From positions 1 to 8,634 of the forward strand of contig DDYJ01000090.1 in NCBI GenBank assembly GCA_002347905.1: 8,634 bases of DNA, given 5' to 3'. Made by a program: the position numbers and the translations under genes. This document shows, piece after piece, positions 6,131 through 8,634 of this stretch; positions within the stretch are counted from its first letter, which is position 1, and the number at the start of each line of letters is the position of its first letter. The stretch is from Comamonadaceae bacterium UBA2237. GTDB lineage: Bacteria; Pseudomonadota; Gammaproteobacteria; Burkholderiales; Burkholderiaceae_C. The notes under the pieces were generated by a model. The model ran no database searches. It worked only from the letters and a program-made list of their open reading frames with translations, and was not told where the DNA came from.

Positions 6131-7042
6131 ATGACTGACAAATCACAATTCGATGCAGAGCAATTACGCAAAATTCGCGAAGACATTTTGGACTCGATCG
6201 ACGAAGAGTTAGAAATGGCCATTGAAGATGGCGAAAACGAGAACGACCCGCTGGCAAATCCCGAAGAGAGACGAGCACGCGTCAACTACTTTCGAGAACT
6301 CCTGCGCTTACAAGGCGAATTGGTCAAATTACAAGATTGGGTGGTTGCTACCAAGCAAAAAGTAGTGATCTTGTTTGAAGGGCGTGATGCAGCGGGTAAA
6401 GGTGGTGTGATCAAACGTATTACCCAACGACTCAATCCTCGCGTTTGCCGAGTGACTGCCTTACCCGCGCCCAACGACCGTGAGAGAACGCAGTGGTACT
6501 TCCAGCGCTATGTCACGCATTTACCCGCGGCTGGTGAAATCGTTCTCTTTGACCGGAGTTGGTACAACCGAGCAGGTGTAGAGCGGGTCATGGGGTTTTG
6601 CACCGACGATGAATACGAAGAGTTCTTTAGAAGCGTTCCTGAATTTGAAAAAATGCTGGGCCGCAGTGGCATCACTTTGTTGAAGTATTGGTTCTCAATC
6701 ACGGATGACGAACAACATGCGCGCTTCTTAGGACGCATCCATGACCCATTAAAGCAATGGAAGCTCAGCCCTATGGACCTCGAGAGCCGCCGCCGTTGGG
6801 AAGACTACACACGCGCAAAGGAAACCATGATTGAGCGTACGCACATTCCTGAGGCTCCATGGTGGGTTGTGCAAGCAGTTGATAAAAAGCGTGCACGTCT
6901 GAATTGCATTGACCACTTGCTGAGTCAGTTCAATTACCACGAAGTAGAGCACCCTGAAATTGCTTTACCTGCGCGCGTAAGAAATCCTGATTACATACGA
7001 CATCCTGTCCCAGACAACATGATCGTTCCTGAAAAATACTGA
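6131..7042 (+). CDS. ppk2: Polyphosphate kinase 2 (PPK2), probably class I
   Basis: Cytoplasmic kinase that moves phosphate between inorganic polyphosphate and nucleotides; most class I enzymes make ATP or GTP from ADP or GDP and polyphosphate. The 303-residue protein has one PPK2 domain, normal for a single-domain enzyme. After an acidic N-terminal arm (about 8-45), the P-loop fold is clear: Walker A GRDAAGKG (84-91) within LFEGRDAAGKGGVIKR, the TALPAPNDRERTQWYFQRY segment (109-127), and Walker B with IVLFDRSWYNR (137-147). Next comes a lid region with DPLKQWKLSPMD and RRRWEDYTRAKE, then the WWVVQAVDKKRARLN segment. The GRDAAGKGG form of Walker A points to class I rather than the AMP-using class II; that is from family knowledge and less certain. 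It starts a plus-strand unit divergent from the TRAP operon and is followed 78 bases later by the phytase-like gene. No terminator is visible between them, so co-transcription is possible. Confidence 0.93.
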   Translation: MTDKSQFDAEQLRKIREDILDSIDEELEMAIEDGENENDPLANPEERRARVNYFRELLRLQGELVKLQDWVVATKQKVVILFEGRDAAGKGGVIKRITQRLNPRVCRVTALPAPNDRERTQWYFQRYVTHLPAAGEIVLFDRSWYNRAGVERVMGFCTDDEYEEFFRSVPEFEKMLGRSGITLLKYWFSITDDEQHARFLGRIHDPLKQWKLSPMDLESRRRWEDYTRAKETMIERTHIPEAPWWVVQAVDKKRARLNCIDHLLSQFNYHEVEHPEIALPARVRNPDYIRHPVPDNMIVPEKY

Positions 7043-7051
7043 GCGCTTGAT

Positions 7052-7066
7052 TCGTTAAATTAACGA
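7052..7066. repeat. 15-base perfect palindrome between PPK2 and phytase-like genes
   Basis: TCGTTAAATTAACGA has two 7-base arms around one central base and lies 10 bases after the PPK2 stop. It has no T-run, so it is not a terminator. Its form fits a DNA-binding site for a dimeric regulator better than an RNA hairpin. A perfect TTGACA (7069-7074) follows, but no good -10 is found at standard spacing. Function unknown. Confidence 0.35.
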
Positions 7067-7107
7067 GGTTGACATACAGGGTCTTCAAGATAGCGCTTGC
7101 ATTACTT

Positions 7108-7114
7108 AAAGGAG
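7108..7114 (+). promoter_or_regulatory. Ribosome binding site that decides the phytase-like gene start
   Basis: A strong AAAGGAG is spaced 6 bases from the ATG at 7121. A TTG in the same frame at 7097 lies upstream of the site and would place charged residues ahead of the signal peptide, so it was rejected. Confidence 0.8.
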
Positions 7115-7120
7115 TTTTCA

Positions 7121-8467
7121 ATGCGCCTATCTCGTATTCACAACTTGGCAATGGTGGCTTTAGCGCTTCCACTTGCTATCAGTGCCCAAACCGTATTTCA
7201 AGCAGAACTTACCGCTCACGCTTTTCTGCCTGCGCAAACTTTTATCGCTGCGCCCAAAGATGCGCCAGACAATCTACAAACCAGTGGCAAGTTCACCACT
7301 GGTAAGCGGGTAGAAAAAATTGGAAGCGTCGAAGGACTCTCCGCTGATCGTCCCACTGGTGTTTTTTTACCATTCAAAGGTCAACCCATTCAAGGACATT
7401 CAGGCATTAAAAAAATGCCAGATGGAAGCTTTTGGTTGTTAACAGATAACGGTGCAGGCTCTAAAGCGAATTCGCCAGACTTCATGCTTTATCTCAACCA
7501 CTACAAAGTGGATTTCAAGACAAATAAATTCACACGCTTAGGCACCATATTTCTGCATGACCCAGATAAAAAAGTACCGTTTCATATCGTGACTGAAGGC
7601 ACAAAGAAGCGCTACCTCACTGGTTCAGACTTCGATACAGAAAGCTTTCAATTTGCAGATGGCTCCTTGTGGGTAGCCGATGAGTTTGGCCCTTTTTTGA
7701 TCAAAGCAGATATGAACGGTAAGGTTCTAGCGGTTTTTGATACCTTGGTAGACGGAAAAGTCGTTCGTTCTCCAGATAATCCTGCCGTCACTATTCAAGG
7801 CGTGCCTACTGACTCTGCCAAATTTCAAGTTCGTCGCTCGAAGGGCTATGAAGGCATGGCGGTTTCCAAAGATGGTAGCAAGTTGTATGCACTTTTAGAA
7901 GGTGCTTTGTGGGATGAAACTGCAAAAGCCTACGAAATGGTCGATGGCAAACAATATTTGCGTGTTTTGGAATTTGATGTGAAAGCCGGTCAATGGACTG
8001 GCCGTCACTGGAAGTATGTGCTCGAAGCCAACCACCACGCGATTGGTGACTTCAACATGATTGACGATACAACCGGCCTGATCATTGAACGGGACAATGG
8101 CGAAGGCGTTGCAAGTCGCGCCTGCACGGAAAGCAAAAAACCAAACTGCTTCCACGATTTACCAAAATTCAAACGCATTTATAAAGTTGAAATGACAGAT
8201 GCGAATGTGAATAGCCCGGTTAAAAAAATTGGCTATGTGGATTTACTCAACATTGCCGATCCCAACAAAATCGCACGTAAGCCTTTAGAAAACGGCGTCT
8301 TGACGTTCCCCTTCTTTACTATTGAGAATGTGGATGTGATCGACGCTAATCACATCATCGTGGGAAATGACAATAACTTGCCCTTCTCTTCAAGTCGTGA
8401 ACCTAACAAGGCTGATGACAATGAATTGATTATTTTGAACGTAGGTAATTTCTTAACCGCGCGTTAA
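7121..8467 (+). CDS. Secreted 'esterase-like activity of phytase' family protein
   Basis: Exported protein of 448 residues resembling the phytase-like esterase family (Pfam 'Phytase-like'), a beta-propeller-like group. Some members hydrolyse phosphate esters, but the true substrate is usually unknown. A Sec signal peptide is clear: Arg2 and Arg5, hydrophobic core about 9-19, ISA at 20-22 before Gln23. Family-typical stretches are QGHSGIK (91-97), the LLTDNGAGSKANSPDF segment, GSDFDTESF (acidic Asp170, Asp172, Glu174), WVADEFGPF (Asp187, Glu188), KGYEGMAVSKDGSKLYALLEG from 241, and a late IENVDVIDANHIIVGNDNN. Cys335 and Cys343 (C-x7-C) could form a disulfide after export. Asp and Glu side chains in these motifs could bind calcium as in beta-propeller phytases, but this is inference. 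Start chosen by its ribosome site. It ends the PPK2-side unit, closed by the terminator at 8487. Phytase activity itself is not shown by sequence. Confidence 0.87.
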   Translation: MRLSRIHNLAMVALALPLAISAQTVFQAELTAHAFLPAQTFIAAPKDAPDNLQTSGKFTTGKRVEKIGSVEGLSADRPTGVFLPFKGQPIQGHSGIKKMPDGSFWLLTDNGAGSKANSPDFMLYLNHYKVDFKTNKFTRLGTIFLHDPDKKVPFHIVTEGTKKRYLTGSDFDTESFQFADGSLWVADEFGPFLIKADMNGKVLAVFDTLVDGKVVRSPDNPAVTIQGVPTDSAKFQVRRSKGYEGMAVSKDGSKLYALLEGALWDETAKAYEMVDGKQYLRVLEFDVKAGQWTGRHWKYVLEANHHAIGDFNMIDDTTGLIIERDNGEGVASRACTESKKPNCFHDLPKFKRIYKVEMTDANVNSPVKKIGYVDLLNIADPNKIARKPLENGVLTFPFFTIENVDVIDANHIIVGNDNNLPFSSSREPNKADDNELIILNVGNFLTAR

Positions 8468-8486
8468 TTAAAAACCTTGCAGACAA

Positions 8487-8525
8487 GCCACTGATAGTAA
8501 TATCAGTGGCCTTTTCATTTTTTGA
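8487..8525 (+). terminator. Strong intrinsic terminator after the phytase-like gene
   Basis: A perfect 10-bp stem, GCCACTGATA (8487-8496) with TATCAGTGGC (8501-8510), encloses a 4-base GTAA loop and is followed by a T-rich tail (cttttcattttttt, from 8511). It sits 19 bases after the stop codon and separates this unit from the next plus-strand gene. Confidence 0.9.
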
Positions 8526-8539
8526 ACCCTAACGCAACT

Positions 8540-8634
8540 ATGAATCATTCAGCTCTCCTGCCTGGCGTCAAACGCAGCGAGGTATTTGCATGGGCGATGT
8601 TTGATTTTGCTAACTCCGGCTACACAACAGTAGT
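8540..8634 (+). CDS. UMF1/Atg22-like major facilitator transporter, N-terminal fragment
   Basis: The first 31 codons of a gene that runs off the window. After a short leader (MNHSALLPGVKRSE) comes VFAWAMFDFANSGYTTVV, which closely resembles the first-helix signature WAxYDFANSxxxT of the UMF1 family. These are inner-membrane MFS proteins related to yeast vacuolar Atg22; their substrates in bacteria are mostly unknown. The ATG at 8540 places the signature near the N-terminus, as expected. No clear Shine-Dalgarno is seen in the 30 bases upstream, and the gene follows a strong terminator, so it should have its own promoter; I could not identify one. Only about 7% of a normal-length protein is present, so the call rests on this motif alone. 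Confidence 0.72.
   Translation, partial: MNHSALLPGVKRSEVFAWAMFDFANSGYTTV

Noticed and set aside
7069..7097. TTGACA as a standard sigma70 promoter for the phytase-like gene
   Set aside because: No TATAAT-like hexamer at 15-19 bases spacing; the nearest candidates match at about 3 of 6 positions.
7097..7120. TTG at 7097 as the phytase-like protein start
   Set aside because: The strong AAAGGAG lies downstream of it, and the ATG at 7121 begins a textbook signal peptide.
1..8634. Mobile elements, CRISPR arrays, tRNA genes, defence systems or frameshifted genes
   Set aside because: No transposase, recombinase, repeat-spacer pattern, tRNA-like fold or nuclease gene was seen, and all major genes read through intact apart from those cut by the window edges.

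Overview
The window is ordinary-looking chromosomal DNA from a Gram-negative proteobacterium. It is most likely a betaproteobacterium of the Burkholderiales type with moderate GC; that placement is inference from protein style and gene content, not from a marker gene. Gram-negative character is supported by a lipobox lipoprotein, secreted proteins with Sec signal peptides, a TRAP transporter and a SixA phosphatase. I saw no RNA genes, CRISPR array, insertion sequence or phage gene, and no gene-free stretch longer than about 300 bases.

Left part, 1-1802, plus strand: the 3' two-thirds or so of an alkaline phosphatase gene whose N-terminus lies outside the window, then a hairpin terminator, then a PlsC-type lysophospholipid acyltransferase. 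The acyltransferase stop codon directly abuts the stop codon of the opposing gene.

Middle part, 6008 down to 1803, minus strand: four tightly spaced genes read as one probable operon. In transcription order they are a TatT-type helical lipoprotein, a DctP-type periplasmic binding protein, a fused DctQ-DctM membrane permease, and the histidine phosphatase SixA. The first three form a complete TRAP transporter of the 'TPR-protein-associated' (TPAT) subtype, best known from Treponema pallidum. The lipoprotein is thought to partner the binding protein in the periplasm, which feeds an ion-coupled permease in the inner membrane. The substrate cannot be read from sequence. This is the most interesting part of the window.

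Right part, 6131-8634, plus strand: a polyphosphate kinase 2 gene divergent from the TRAP operon across a 122-base intergenic region, a secreted 'esterase-like activity of phytase' family protein, a strong intrinsic terminator, and the first 31 codons of a UMF1/Atg22-like major facilitator transporter.

Several genes touch phosphate metabolism (alkaline phosphatase, phytase-like protein, PPK2). A weak Pho-box-like site with correctly spaced -10 sequence sits in front of the TRAP operon. This suggests, but does not prove, a phosphate theme. Three gene starts (binding protein, PPK2, phytase-like) were moved to internal ATG codons because each has a good Shine-Dalgarno sequence 6-7 bases upstream.
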